Part shown: one piece after another, positions 33,354 through 41,526 of the stretch | Layout: the number at the start of each line of letters is the position of its first letter | Numbering within the stretch: position 1 is the first letter of the stretch | From: Lysobacteraceae bacterium | GTDB lineage: Bacteria; Pseudomonadota; Gammaproteobacteria; Xanthomonadales; Xanthomonadaceae | Direction of reading: 5' to 3' | Length of the DNA stretch: 64,000 bases | Assembly (NCBI GenBank): GCA_004297225.1 | Contig: SCUI01000003.1 | Location: forward strand, 87,586-151,585 | Position numbers and translations under genes: made by a program | The notes under the pieces: generated by a model | The model's input: the letters and a program-made list of their open reading frames with translations, nothing else | Database searches by the model: none | What the model was told of the DNA's origin: nothing

Positions 33354-33429
33354 GGGCCGTTAGCTCAGTCGGTAGAGCATCGGACTTTTAATCCGCTGGT
33401 CGATGGTTCGAATCCATCACGGCCCACCA
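33354..33429 (+). tRNA. tRNA-Lys (anticodon TTT)
   Basis: A 76-nt cloverleaf with encoded CCA (33427-33429). The acceptor stem pairs GGGCCGT with ACGGCCC; D arm GCTC/GAGC; anticodon loop CTTTTAA with TTT at 33387-33389; T arm GATGG/CCATC around TTCGAAT. The outermost pair of the anticodon stem (positions 27 and 43) is T-C, a mismatch; the other four pairs are intact. Confidence 0.97.
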
Positions 33430-33455
33430 TCCATCCGGCGTTCCCTGGAGTTCCC

Positions 33456-35198
33456 ATGGCCCACCCGCCGCGTACCGATGCCAGCGTCGCCAAGCAGCTG
33501 TTCCTCGGCGAGATCCTCGAGGAAAACCTGTTCCCGTACCCGCGCATCCGGGAGCGCGACCGGGAGATGCTCGGGGCGATCAACGACGCCGTCGACGCCT
33601 TCCTGGGCGACAAGGCGGCCGACTTGCGCCGCTACGACCGCGAGGGCGAGCAGCCTGCCGACTTCATCCAGGCGTTGCGCGAGATGGGCCTGTTCGGCTT
33701 GATCATCCCCGAGGAATTCGGCGGCATGGAGCTGTCCAACGGCGCCTATGCCCGCGTTCTCGGCCAGACCAGCAGCCACGACAGTTCGGTATCGCTGACC
33801 ATCGGCGCCCACAGCTCGATCGGCATGAAAGGATTGCTGCTGTTCGGCAGCGACGAGCAGAAACAGCGCTACCTGCCGCGCCTGGCCAGCGGCGAACTGA
33901 TCGCCGCTTTCTGCCTCACCGAAGCCGGTGCAGGCTCGGACTCGGCGGCGATCCGGACCCGCGCGGTGCGCAACGACGACGGCAGCTGGACGCTCGACGG
34001 CGAGAAGATCTACATCACCAATGGCGGCATCGCCGGCTTCTACACCGTGTTCGCGCGCACCGACACCGCGGAGGGGAAGATCACGGCTTTCATCGTCGAC
34101 GCGGACCTGCCCGGCGTCAGCCGCGGCCCGCACGAGGACAAGATGGGGATCCGCGCGTCGTCCACCACGACGGTCGCCTTCAGCGGCGTGCGCGTGCCGC
34201 CGGAAAACGTGCTCGGTCCCGTCGGCAAGGGTTTCAAGGTGGCGATGAGCATCCTCAACAGCGGCCGCACCGGGCTGGGCGGCGGCGCGGTCGGCGGCAT
34301 GCGCAACCTGATCCGGTTGTCGACCGCGCAGGCCAACGGCCGCGAGCAGTTCGGCAAGCCGATCGCGGAATTCGGCCTGGTGCGGGCCAAGATCGCGCAG
34401 ATGGCGATCGACTGCTTCGCCGCCGAAAGCACGGTGTGGATGGTCGCCGGCCTGATCGACGGCGGCCATTCGGACTATTCGGTCGAGGCCGCGATCAGCA
34501 AGGTGTTCGCCAGCGAAGCGATCCAGCGTTGCGCCCACGAAGCGCTGCAGATCGCCGGCGGCAACGGCTTCATGCGCGAGTTCCCCTACGAGCAGGTCAC
34601 CCGCGACAGCCGCATCCTCTCGATCTTCGAAGGCACGAACGAGATCCTGCGCCTTTACATCGCCCTGTCCGGGCTGAAGGTCGCCGGCGCCAGCCTCGGC
34701 GAGCTGCAGGCCGCGGTCGGCAAGATCTTCAACGATCCGATCAAGGGTTTCGGCGTGCTCGGCGGCTATACCGGGCGGCGTGTGCGCGAGGCCACCGGCT
34801 ATGGCATCGACCGCATCGGTTTCGAATTGCCCGGCACGCTGCGGCGACCGGCGGCGACGCTGGAACAGTACGCCTCCGAGCTCTCCAGGGCGGGCGATCG
34901 CCTGCTGCGCCGCCATGGCAAGGCGGTCACCGACATGCAATACCACCAGCAGCGCCTGGCCGATGTCGCGATCGATTTGTTCGTCGGCCTCTGCGTACTC
35001 TCCCGCGCCGCTTCGCTGGTCGCCGGAAACCACCGCGAAGCCGAAGACGCCGTGCGCATCGCACGCGTTTTCGCGCGGCAGGCGCGCCGGCGCATGGCGC
35101 GCAACCTGCGCGCGCTGGAGCGCAACGACGACCTGCAGATGGAGAAGCTGGCGGCCTCGACCCTGGCTCGCGGTTCCTATCCGTTCGACGTGGCCTGA
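33456..35198 (+). CDS. Acyl-CoA dehydrogenase, long (VLCAD/ACAD9-like) type
   Basis: A 580-residue FAD enzyme for the first step of fatty-acid beta-oxidation. The standard ACAD core (about 60-430) shows FCLTEAGAGSDSAAIRT (FAD/substrate), YITNGGIAGFYTVFART and FEGTNEILRLYIALSG. The extra C-terminal alpha-helical domain of about 150 residues is characteristic of VLCAD, ACAD9 and some bacterial homologues. GHSDYSVEAAISKVFASEA aligns with the catalytic Glu region of VLCAD. The ATG at 33456 is chosen because longer readings run through the tRNA. The last 22 bp overlap the convergent kinase. Confidence 0.9.
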   Translation: MAHPPRTDASVAKQLFLGEILEENLFPYPRIRERDREMLGAINDAVDAFLGDKAADLRRYDREGEQPADFIQALREMGLFGLIIPEEFGGMELSNGAYARVLGQTSSHDSSVSLTIGAHSSIGMKGLLLFGSDEQKQRYLPRLASGELIAAFCLTEAGAGSDSAAIRTRAVRNDDGSWTLDGEKIYITNGGIAGFYTVFARTDTAEGKITAFIVDADLPGVSRGPHEDKMGIRASSTTTVAFSGVRVPPENVLGPVGKGFKVAMSILNSGRTGLGGGAVGGMRNLIRLSTAQANGREQFGKPIAEFGLVRAKIAQMAIDCFAAESTVWMVAGLIDGGHSDYSVEAAISKVFASEAIQRCAHEALQIAGGNGFMREFPYEQVTRDSRILSIFEGTNEILRLYIALSGLKVAGASLGELQAAVGKIFNDPIKGFGVLGGYTGRRVREATGYGIDRIGFELPGTLRRPAATLEQYASELSRAGDRLLRRHGKAVTDMQYHQQRLADVAIDLFVGLCVLSRAASLVAGNHREAEDAVRIARVFARQARRRMARNLRALERNDDLQMEKLAASTLARGSYPFDVA

Positions 35199-35998
35199 AC
35201 CGGGTTGCGCTCCGCGTCCAGGCGGATCGTGCGGTCGGCGATGCCCGGCCAGGTCTTCATCGCCTGCCGGCTGACCCGCTCGAAGAACTGGACGAAGCGC
35301 ATCACCTGCGGATGCGTCATCGCCTGCCGCCCCGGATGCCCGGCTTGCAGGGTTTGCTCCTGCTGCCAGCGCCATCGCGGGACGACGTCGAAGCCGGGTC
35401 CTTGCAGGAACAGCAGGTACGGCAGGCGTTGCCACAGCGGCGGGTAGTCCCGCGCCAGGCACTGGTTGCTCCAGCGCCGCCAGGTACCCTCCGGGTCCTC
35501 TTCGCGCTCGAGCCGGTTGATCGGATCCGACAGCGCTTGCGGCGGCTCGGCCGGCACTTTCAGGAACCAGCCCTCGAGCACCACCAGGTCGGCGTGGTCG
35601 ACCCGCGGCCACTGCGACTCGGGCAGGCGGTCATCGGCGATCTTGTCGAAGCGGGGCAGGGTCGTCGGCCGGCCTTGCGCCAACGCGTCCACCACCTCGC
35701 AGGCCAGGGCCGGATCGTGGGTTCCCGGAACGCCGCGGGTGGAGCACAGCGGGTGCACCTCGCGGCCGAGCTTCTGCCGTGCCGCGTGGCCAAGGTAGAA
35801 GTCGTCGATCGACAGCGGCACCACGCGCAGCCCGCGCTCGCGGCCGAGCGCGGCAAGCTGCAACGACAGGGTGGACTTGCCGGTACCCTGCAGCCCGGCG
35901 ACGGCGAACACCTTGCCGGCGCCGCGGGCGAGTTCGAAAACCGTGGAAACGAAGCCTGGCGCGTAGCCCGCGGCCAGGTGCTTGTGCGTGGGGTCCAT
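35177..35998 (-). CDS. P-loop kinase of the D-glycerate 3-kinase / YggC / Tda10 family
   Basis: A 273-residue P-loop protein: Walker [10 protein letters not shown], then [17 protein letters not shown] (the SIDDFY motif of this family), [15 protein letters not shown] and LEGWFLKVP. These motifs are shared by plant D-glycerate 3-kinase, yeast Tda10 and E. coli YggC; the bacterial substrate is not proven. The ATG at 35998 gives the family-like start; an earlier in-frame ATG would add an Arg-rich extension that overlaps pdxH. It is divergent from pdxH with 17 bp between. Confidence 0.8.
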   Translation of the reverse strand: MDPTHKHLAAGYAPGFVSTVFELARGAGKVFAVAGLQGTGKSTLSLQLAALGRERGLRVVPLSIDDFYLGHAARQKLGREVHPLCSTRGVPGTHDPALACEVVDALAQGRPTTLPRFDKIADDRLPESQWPRVDHADLVVLEGWFLKVPAEPPQALSDPINRLEREEDPEGTWRRWSNQCLARDYPPLWQRLPYLLFLQGPGFDVVPRWRWQQEQTLQAGHPGRQAMTHPQVMRFVQFFERVSRQAMKTWPGIADRTIRLDAERNPVQATSNG

Positions 35999-36009
35999 CG
36001 CGCGACAAT
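35982..36009 (+). promoter_or_regulatory. Candidate promoter of pdxH
   Basis: TTGTGC (35982-35987), a 16-bp spacer and GACAAT (36004-36009). The -10 ends 6 nt before the pdxH ATG, predicting a leaderless transcript. The -35 falls within the first codons of the divergent kinase gene. Confidence 0.4.
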
Positions 36010-36015
36010 AGCGCA

Positions 36016-36639
36016 ATGGACGAAACCCCCGCCGACGCCCCCGACGATCCGCTGTTCGCCGAAGCCCTGGCCGAATTCGCACGGCTGTTCGACGCCGCGG
36101 CGCTGGCCGGCGAACCCGACCGTACCGCGATGACCCTCGCTACCGCGGCGCTGGATGCGCGCCCGTCGGCGCGCACCGTGCTGCTCAAGGGCTTCGATGC
36201 GCGCGGTTTCGTGTTCTACACCCACATGGACGGGCGCAAGGGACGCGAGCTGCAGGCCAATCCATACGCCGCGCTGCTGTTCCACTGGCCGCGGATCGGC
36301 CAGGGCATCCAGGTGCGGATCGAGGGCCGCGTGCACACCGTCCCCGACGACGAAGCCGACGCCTATTTCGCCACGCGCCCGCGTGGGAGCCAGCTGGGTG
36401 CGTGGGCTTCGCTGCAGTCGGAAACGCTGGACGCGCGCGCATCCTTCGAGCAGCGGCTGGCCGAGGTCGAGTGCCGTTTCGAGGGCCGCGAAGTCCCGAG
36501 GCCACCGCGCTGGACCGGTTTCCGCGTGCGCCCGCGCTGGATCGAGTTCTGGCATGCCGCGCCGTTCCGCTGGCACGAGCGCGTGCTCTACGAACGCGAC
36601 GTCGCCGCGCGCTGGTCGAAGCGGATGCTGTATCCGTGA
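36016..36639 (+). CDS. pdxH: Pyridoxamine 5'-phosphate oxidase
   Basis: A 207-residue FMN enzyme that makes pyridoxal 5'-phosphate from PNP or PMP. Conserved segments include [38 protein letters not shown] (FMN phosphate), [12 protein letters not shown], and the C-terminal [12 protein letters not shown] and RWSKRMLYP. Start ATG at 36016. The stop overlaps a GTG that begins the BtuF-like gene. yggS, another PLP-related gene, lies a few kilobases downstream. Confidence 0.96.
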   Translation: MDETPADAPDDPLFAEALAEFARLFDAAALAGEPDRTAMTLATAALDARPSARTVLLKGFDARGFVFYTHMDGRKGRELQANPYAALLFHWPRIGQGIQVRIEGRVHTVPDDEADAYFATRPRGSQLGAWASLQSETLDARASFEQRLAEVECRFEGREVPRPPRWTGFRVRPRWIEFWHAAPFRWHERVLYERDVAARWSKRMLYP

Positions 36640-37442
36640 CGGCTGGCGTCGGCCCGCGGCGCATCGTCTGCCTCACCGAGGAACCGACCGAGGTCCTGTA
36701 TGCGCTCGGCGAGCAGGACCGCATCGTCGGCATCAGCGGCTTCACCGTCCGTCCGCCGCGCGCGCGACGCGAGAAGCCGAAGGTCAGCGCGTTCACCAGC
36801 GCGAAGATCGGCGCGATCCTCGAGCTCGAACCGGACTTCGTGGTCGGCTTCTCCGACATCCAGGCCGACATCGCCGCCGAACTGATCAGGCATGGGATCG
36901 AGGTCTGGATCAGCAACCATCGCAGCGTCGAAGGGATCATCGATTACGTGCGCCGGCTCGGCGCGCTGGTGGGCGCGGCCGATCGTGCGAACGCGTACGC
37001 GGATGGCCTGCGGCGCGGATTGGAGGAGATCGCGGCGGCTGCCGCGACACTGCCCCGCCGCCCGAAGGTCTATTTCGAGGAGTGGGACGAACCGCCGATC
37101 ACCGGCATCCGCTGGGTCGCCGAACTCATCCGCATCGCCGGCGGCGACGACATCTTTCCGGAACGCGCGTGCGAACCGCTGGCGAAGGCGCGCATCCTCG
37201 AGGACGCCGGCGAGGTCGTGCTTCGTGCGCCGGACATCATCCTGGGCTCGTGGTGCGGCAAGAAGTTCCGCCCGGACAAGGTCGCCGCGCGCCCGGGCTG
37301 GGAGGCGATTCCCGCGGTCCGCGATGGACAACTGTTCGAGGTGAAGTCCCCGATCATCCTGCAGCCCGGGCCGGCGGCGTTGACCGACGGCGTCGCCGCG
37401 ATGGCCGCGATCTTCCGCGACTGGGCCCGCCGGCACGGCTGA
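36636..37442 (+). CDS. BtuF-like cobalamin/siderophore binding-fold protein without signal peptide
   Basis: A 268-residue protein of the BtuF/FhuD/TroA-like periplasmic-binding fold: [26 protein letters not shown] at the N-terminus, the [13 protein letters not shown] hinge region, and [23 protein letters not shown] at the end. Unlike true substrate-binding proteins, no signal peptide or lipobox precedes the first beta strand. The GTG at 36636 overlaps the pdxH stop, and the upstream frame lies inside pdxH, so an export signal is not hidden there. No permease or ATPase is adjacent. It may act in the cytoplasm; ligand unknown. Confidence 0.75.
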   Translation: MTAGVGPRRIVCLTEEPTEVLYALGEQDRIVGISGFTVRPPRARREKPKVSAFTSAKIGAILELEPDFVVGFSDIQADIAAELIRHGIEVWISNHRSVEGIIDYVRRLGALVGAADRANAYADGLRRGLEEIAAAAATLPRRPKVYFEEWDEPPITGIRWVAELIRIAGGDDIFPERACEPLAKARILEDAGEVVLRAPDIILGSWCGKKFRPDKVAARPGWEAIPAVRDGQLFEVKSPIILQPGPAALTDGVAAMAAIFRDWARRHG

Positions 37443-37514
37443 GCCGCCTGCCACGAGGCGGCCTTCACGCCGCCTGTGGCATACCTCGGCGGGTCCAAGA
37501 CGAGGGAGCCTGCC

Positions 37515-37889
37515 ATGTTCCGGAAGTTCGTTGCCACGCCGCTGCTGGTCGGCGCGCTGTCGCTGTCGATGGTCGTGCAGCCCGCCAGCGCGGCCGTCAT
37601 CAATACCCGCGATGCCTTGTCCGCGGAAGCCCGCGCCGCGACCGAGGACAGCGTCCGCTCGACGCTCGCCCGCGACGACGTGCGCCAGGCCATGGAACGC
37701 CTCGGCGTGGATCCGCTCGATGCGCAGGCGCGGGTCGCCTCGCTCAGCGATGCCGAATTGATGCGCATGCAGGGCGAGCTCGACCGGCTGCCCGCCGGTG
37801 GCGACGCGATCGCGGTGATCGGCGTGGTCTTCCTGGTGCTGCTGATCCTCGAACTCGTCGGCGTCACCAACATCTTCAACCGGGTCTGA
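37515..37889 (+). CDS. PA2779-family small membrane protein
   Basis: A 124-residue protein with a signal-peptide-like N-terminus (FVATPLLVGALSLSMVVQPASAA), a helical, charged middle (about 35-95) and a hydrophobic C-terminal helix (AIAVIGVVFLVLLILELVGV) followed by TNIFNRV. It matches the family named after P. aeruginosa PA2779, which has no known function. The stop overlaps the ATG of a PA2778-type peptidase (TGATG), so the two proteins are made together. The ATG at 37515 is chosen to give a normal signal sequence. Confidence 0.78.
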   Translation: MFRKFVATPLLVGALSLSMVVQPASAAVINTRDALSAEARAATEDSVRSTLARDDVRQAMERLGVDPLDAQARVASLSDAELMRMQGELDRLPAGGDAIAVIGVVFLVLLILELVGVTNIFNRV

Positions 37890-38878
37890 TGCCGACGCGC
37901 CCCCGGCGGGCGCGGCAACGCGCGGCGGCGGGCCTGGTGCTTGCCGCCGCGCTGCTGTGCGCGGGCTGCTCGATCGATCCCCGCTGGCAACTGGCCCGCG
38001 GCGACGCGCCGGCGGCGCCGGTGCTGCTCGACGTGCCGTTCCATCCCCAGACCGAATACCAGTGCGGACCGGCGGCGCTGGCGACGGTGCTTGGCGCCAG
38101 CGGGGTCGCGACCAGCCCGCAGGCGCTGGTGCCGCAGGTCTACCTGCCGGGCCGCGAAGGCAGCCTGCAGCTCGAACTGGTCGCCGCCACCCGGCGTGCC
38201 GGCCGCATTCCCTATGTGCTGGATCGCGAGCCCGACGGCCTGCTCGCCGAACTCCACGACGGCCGTCCCGTGCTGGTGCTGCAGAACCTGCTGGTGCGCA
38301 CCTTCCCGCGCTGGCATTACGCGGTGCTGGTCGGCAGCGAGCCCGCGGCCAATTCGCTGTTGCTCAACAGCGGCACCGAGCAGGGCTTGCGGCTCGCCGC
38401 CCCGAAGTTCCTGCGCACCTGGGACTGGGGCGGGCGCTGGGCGATGGTGGCGCTGCGCCCGGGCGAACTGCCGGCGCGCGCGGAGCCGCTGCGCTTCCTT
38501 TCGGCGGTCGCCGATTTCGAGGCGGTCGCCGGCGCCGAAGCCGCGGGTCCGGCCTACGAGGCGGCGCTGCAGCGCTGGCCGGCCGAGCCGCGCGCGCACC
38601 TGGCGGCAGGCAACCAGGCATATGCGCGCGGCGATGCCGCGGCGGCGGCAAGGCACTATCGCGTCGGGCTGGCGCTCGCACCGCGGGACGTCGTCCTGGG
38701 CAACAACTACGCCAGCGTGCTGGGCGAGCTGGGCTGCCGGGAGGAAGCCGACGGCGCGCTTGCGGCGGCATTGGCCGCGGCCGGCGACGACGGCCAGTGG
38801 CGCTCGCAGCTCGAGCAGACGAAGGCAGAACTCGCGAAGACGACCGTTTCGCGCGATGCCGCCTGCGATCGCCTGTAG
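37889..38878 (+). CDS. PA2778-family C39-like cysteine peptidase lipoprotein with TPRs
   Basis: A 329-residue lipoprotein. The lipobox is LLCAGC (C27). A papain-like C39 domain follows: the nucleophile Cys59 in YQCGPAALATVLG, His143 in RWHYAVLVGS, and a plausible Asn/Asp near LLLNSGTEQG. The C-terminal 140 residues form TPR-like helices (AHLAAGNQAYARGDAAAAARHY and so on). The family is named after P. aeruginosa PA2778. It is coupled to the preceding PA2779-type gene, which is a natural candidate substrate or partner; this is an inference. Confidence 0.8.
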   Translation: MPTRPRRARQRAAAGLVLAAALLCAGCSIDPRWQLARGDAPAAPVLLDVPFHPQTEYQCGPAALATVLGASGVATSPQALVPQVYLPGREGSLQLELVAATRRAGRIPYVLDREPDGLLAELHDGRPVLVLQNLLVRTFPRWHYAVLVGSEPAANSLLLNSGTEQGLRLAAPKFLRTWDWGGRWAMVALRPGELPARAEPLRFLSAVADFEAVAGAEAAGPAYEAALQRWPAEPRAHLAAGNQAYARGDAAAAARHYRVGLALAPRDVVLGNNYASVLGELGCREEADGALAAALAAAGDDGQWRSQLEQTKAELAKTTVSRDAACDRL

Positions 38879-38884
38879 CGGGAT

Positions 38885-39706
38885 TCAGTCGTTGGCGGCG
38901 GACAGTTCGCGGCCACGCACGGTCGCCGCGCGGATCGACTTGCCGACCAGCTCGCGGAATCCGCCGGCCTCGAAAGTCTCGATCGCGGCCTGCGTGGTTC
39001 CGTTCGGGGAGGTCACGCGCCGCCGCAGTTCGGCCGCGTCCGCATCGCCTTCGGTGAGCATGCGCGCCGCGCCGAGTACCGTCTGCAGCACCAGGGTGCG
39101 CGCGGCATCCGCGGGAAGGCCTTCGGCGAGCGCGGCCGCCTGCATCGCCTCGGCCAGCAGGAACACATAGGCCGGCCCGCTGCCCGATACCGCGGTCACC
39201 GCGTCCATCAGCGCCTCGTCGTCGATCCACACGGTGCCGCCCGCCGCGGAAAGCAGGGCCTGCGCGCCTTCCCGGCCGGCGGCGTCGACGCGGGGATTGG
39301 CGAACAGCCCGGTGACGCCCGCGCCGAGCAGCGCCGGCGTGTTCGGCATGCAGCGCACCACCGCGATCCCGCCTCCGAGCCAGCGCTCGAGCTGGGTCGC
39401 GGTGATGCCGGCGGCAATGGACACCACCAGCGGCCGCGCCTGTTGCGCGATCGGCGCCAGCGCCTCGCAAACCCCGCGCAGCACCTGCGGCTTGACCGCC
39501 AGCACCCAGGTGCCCGCGCCGTCGACGGCGGTGGCGTTGCCATCGACGACCTGCACGCCGAAATCGCGGTGCAAGGCCTCGCGCAACTCGGGAACGGGCT
39601 CGGAGACGCGGATCGATGCGGCGTCGCGGCCGCGCGCGACCAGGCCGCCGACCAGGCTGCGGGCCATGTTGCCGCCGCCGACGAAGGCGATGGGTGACTG
39701 CATCAT
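38885..39706 (-). CDS. proC: Pyrroline-5-carboxylate reductase
   Basis: ProC makes L-proline from pyrroline-5-carboxylate with NAD(P)H. The 273-residue protein has the Rossmann motif IAFVGGGNMARSLVGGL, the conserved VVRCMPNTPALLGAGVT and the C-terminal signature GSGPAYVFLLAEAM ... RRRVTSPNGTT. The ATG at 39706 overlaps the yggS stop (ATGA), the usual yggS-proC pair. The stop is seven bases beyond the PA2778-type gene that converges on it. Confidence 0.96.
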   Translation of the reverse strand: MMQSPIAFVGGGNMARSLVGGLVARGRDAASIRVSEPVPELREALHRDFGVQVVDGNATAVDGAGTWVLAVKPQVLRGVCEALAPIAQQARPLVVSIAAGITATQLERWLGGGIAVVRCMPNTPALLGAGVTGLFANPRVDAAGREGAQALLSAAGGTVWIDDEALMDAVTAVSGSGPAYVFLLAEAMQAAALAEGLPADAARTLVLQTVLGAARMLTEGDADAAELRRRVTSPNGTTQAAIETFEAGGFRELVGKSIRAATVRGRELSAAND

Positions 39707-40398
39707 CGTGGTGTCCTCGGGCCGAACAGGGCGGTGCCGATGCGGACCATGGTCGCACCTTCGGCGATGGCGAGCTCGGCGTCCCCGCTCATGCCCATGG
39801 ACAGCGTGTCGCATCCCGGATGCCGTTCGCGCAGCGTTTCGAACAATGCGCGCATGCGTCGGAAGCTGTCGCGGCGCCGCGCCATGTCCGGGAACGGCGC
39901 GGGGATCGCCATCAGGCCGCGCAGTGCCAGCCGCGGCAGCGAGGCGGCTTCGTCGGCAAGCGCAGGCACGTCTTCCGGTCGCGCGCCATGCTTGCCGGGT
40001 TCGCCATCGATGTCGACCTGCAACAGCACGTTCAACGGCGGCGCCCCTGGATCCCGCGCATCGGCAAGCGCATGCAGCAGCTTCGGGCGGTCCACCGTCT
40101 GCACCCAGTCGAAATGTCGCGCGGCCTGGGCCGCCTTGTTCGATTGCAGGTGGCCGATCAGGTGCCATTCGATGCCGGAATCGGCCAGTTCGGCCTGCTT
40201 CGCCATTGCTTCCTGGACATAGTTCTCGCCCATGGCCGTTACCTCGCCCGGGCGCTCCCGGCGCCATTGGGCGACCAGTTCCGCGACCGCCGTCGCACTC
40301 TGGAATTTGCTCACCGCCAACAATCGGGGAGATGGCCGCCCCGCGAGCCGAGCCGCGTTTTCAAGGCTTTGCAGGAGCCGGGGCAGGGGGGTCGGCAT
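39703..40398 (-). CDS. yggS: PLP homeostasis protein (YggS/PROSC family)
   Basis: A 231-residue alanine-racemase-like barrel that binds pyridoxal phosphate without known enzymatic activity; family members balance B6 vitamers and amino-acid pools. Lys31 in LLAVSKFQ is the PLP lysine; GENYVQEA, WHLIGHLQSNKA and SMGMSGDAELAIAEGATMVRIGTALFG are hallmark segments. First gene of yggS-proC and divergent from pilT, a common neighbourhood for pilTU. Confidence 0.95.
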   Translation of the reverse strand: MPTPLPRLLQSLENAARLAGRPSPRLLAVSKFQSATAVAELVAQWRRERPGEVTAMGENYVQEAMAKQAELADSGIEWHLIGHLQSNKAAQAARHFDWVQTVDRPKLLHALADARDPGAPPLNVLLQVDIDGEPGKHGARPEDVPALADEAASLPRLALRGLMAIPAPFPDMARRRDSFRRMRALFETLRERHPGCDTLSMGMSGDAELAIAEGATMVRIGTALFGPRTPR

Positions 40399-40405
40399 TT
40401 GTGCC

Positions 40406-40426
40406 TATACTGCCGCAACGCGGCAG
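40406..40426 (+). promoter_or_regulatory. Candidate -10 box and leader hairpin of pilT
   Basis: TATACT (40406-40411) is a good -10 box; no clear -35. A perfect 7-bp hairpin CTGCCGC/GCGGCAG with a three-base loop starts at 40410 and would lie at the very 5' end of a roughly 55-nt pilT leader. It may protect the transcript; this is an inference. Confidence 0.35.
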
Positions 40427-40471
40427 ATCCTGGCCAGCGGAACATCCAGCGACACGGGAGAAGCACCAACG

Positions 40472-41509
40472 ATGGACATCGCCGAACTGCTGGCATTCTC
40501 GGTGAAGAACAAGGCCTCCGACCTGCACCTGTCGGCCGGCCTGCCACCGATGATCCGCGTCGACGGCGACGTGCGCCGCATCAACATCCCGGCGCTCGAC
40601 CACAAGCAGGTACACGCGCTGGTCTACGACATCATGTCGGACAAGCAGCGCCGCGATTACGAGGAGTTCCTCGAGGTCGACTTCTCCTTCGAGATCTCCG
40701 GCCTGGCGCGCTTCCGCGTCAACGCGTTCAACCAGAACCGGGGCGCCGGCGCGGTATTCCGCACCATTCCCTCGGAAGTGCTCACGCTCGAGCACCTGGG
40801 CACGCCGAAGATCTTCCAGGACCTGATCGACCAGCCGCAGGGCCTGATCCTGGTCACCGGGCCGACTGGTTCCGGCAAGTCGACCACGCTGGCGGCGATG
40901 CTCGACCACATCAACAAGAACGAATACGGCCACATCCTCTCGGTCGAGGACCCGATCGAGTTCGTGCATACCTCGCAGAAATGCCTGGTCAACCAGCGCG
41001 AGGTGCACCGCGACACCCACGGCTTCGCCGAGGCGCTGCGCTCCGCGCTGCGCGAGGACCCGGACATCATCCTGGTCGGCGAAATGCGCGACCTGGAGAC
41101 CATCCGCCTTGCGCTCACCGCCGCCGAGACCGGGCACCTGGTGTTCGGCACCCTGCACACCTCGTCGGCCGCCAAGACCATCGACCGCATCATCGACGTG
41201 TTCCCCGCCGGCGAGAAGCCGATGGTGCGCTCGATGCTGTCGGAGTCGCTGCGCGCGGTGATCTCGCAGGCGCTGCTGAAGAAGATCGGAGGCGGCCGCA
41301 CCGCGGCGTGGGAGATCATGGTCGGCACGCCGGCCATCCGCAACCTGATCCGCGAGGACAAGGTGGCGCAGATGTATTCGGCCATCCAGACCGGCCAGCA
41401 GTACGGAATGATGACCCTGGACCAGCACCTGCAGGAGCTGGTCAAGCGTTCGTTGATCGCCAAGCAGCAGGCACGCGAATACGCCAAGGACAAGCGGCTG
41501 TTCGACTGA
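40472..41509 (+). CDS. pilT: Type IV pilus retraction ATPase PilT
   Basis: A 345-residue hexameric ATPase that depolymerises type IV pili for twitching motility. Walker A GPTGSGKST at 130-138, the Asp box VEDPIEFVH, Walker B DPDIILVGEMRD, the His box TGHLVFGTLHTSS, and the PilT-specific AIRNLIRE motif near the C-terminus needed for retraction. pilU follows 17 bp downstream. No pilin or assembly genes lie in the window. Confidence 0.97.
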   Translation: MDIAELLAFSVKNKASDLHLSAGLPPMIRVDGDVRRINIPALDHKQVHALVYDIMSDKQRRDYEEFLEVDFSFEISGLARFRVNAFNQNRGAGAVFRTIPSEVLTLEHLGTPKIFQDLIDQPQGLILVTGPTGSGKSTTLAAMLDHINKNEYGHILSVEDPIEFVHTSQKCLVNQREVHRDTHGFAEALRSALREDPDIILVGEMRDLETIRLALTAAETGHLVFGTLHTSSAAKTIDRIIDVFPAGEKPMVRSMLSESLRAVISQALLKKIGGGRTAAWEIMVGTPAIRNLIREDKVAQMYSAIQTGQQYGMMTLDQHLQELVKRSLIAKQQAREYAKDKRLFD

Positions 41510-41526
41510 ACGGCCTGGAGCACGCC

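Noticed and set aside
33219..33455. N-terminal extension of the acyl-CoA dehydrogenase frame through tRNA-Lys
   Set aside because: The frame is open by chance across the tRNA gene; the protein homology starts after the ATG at 33456.
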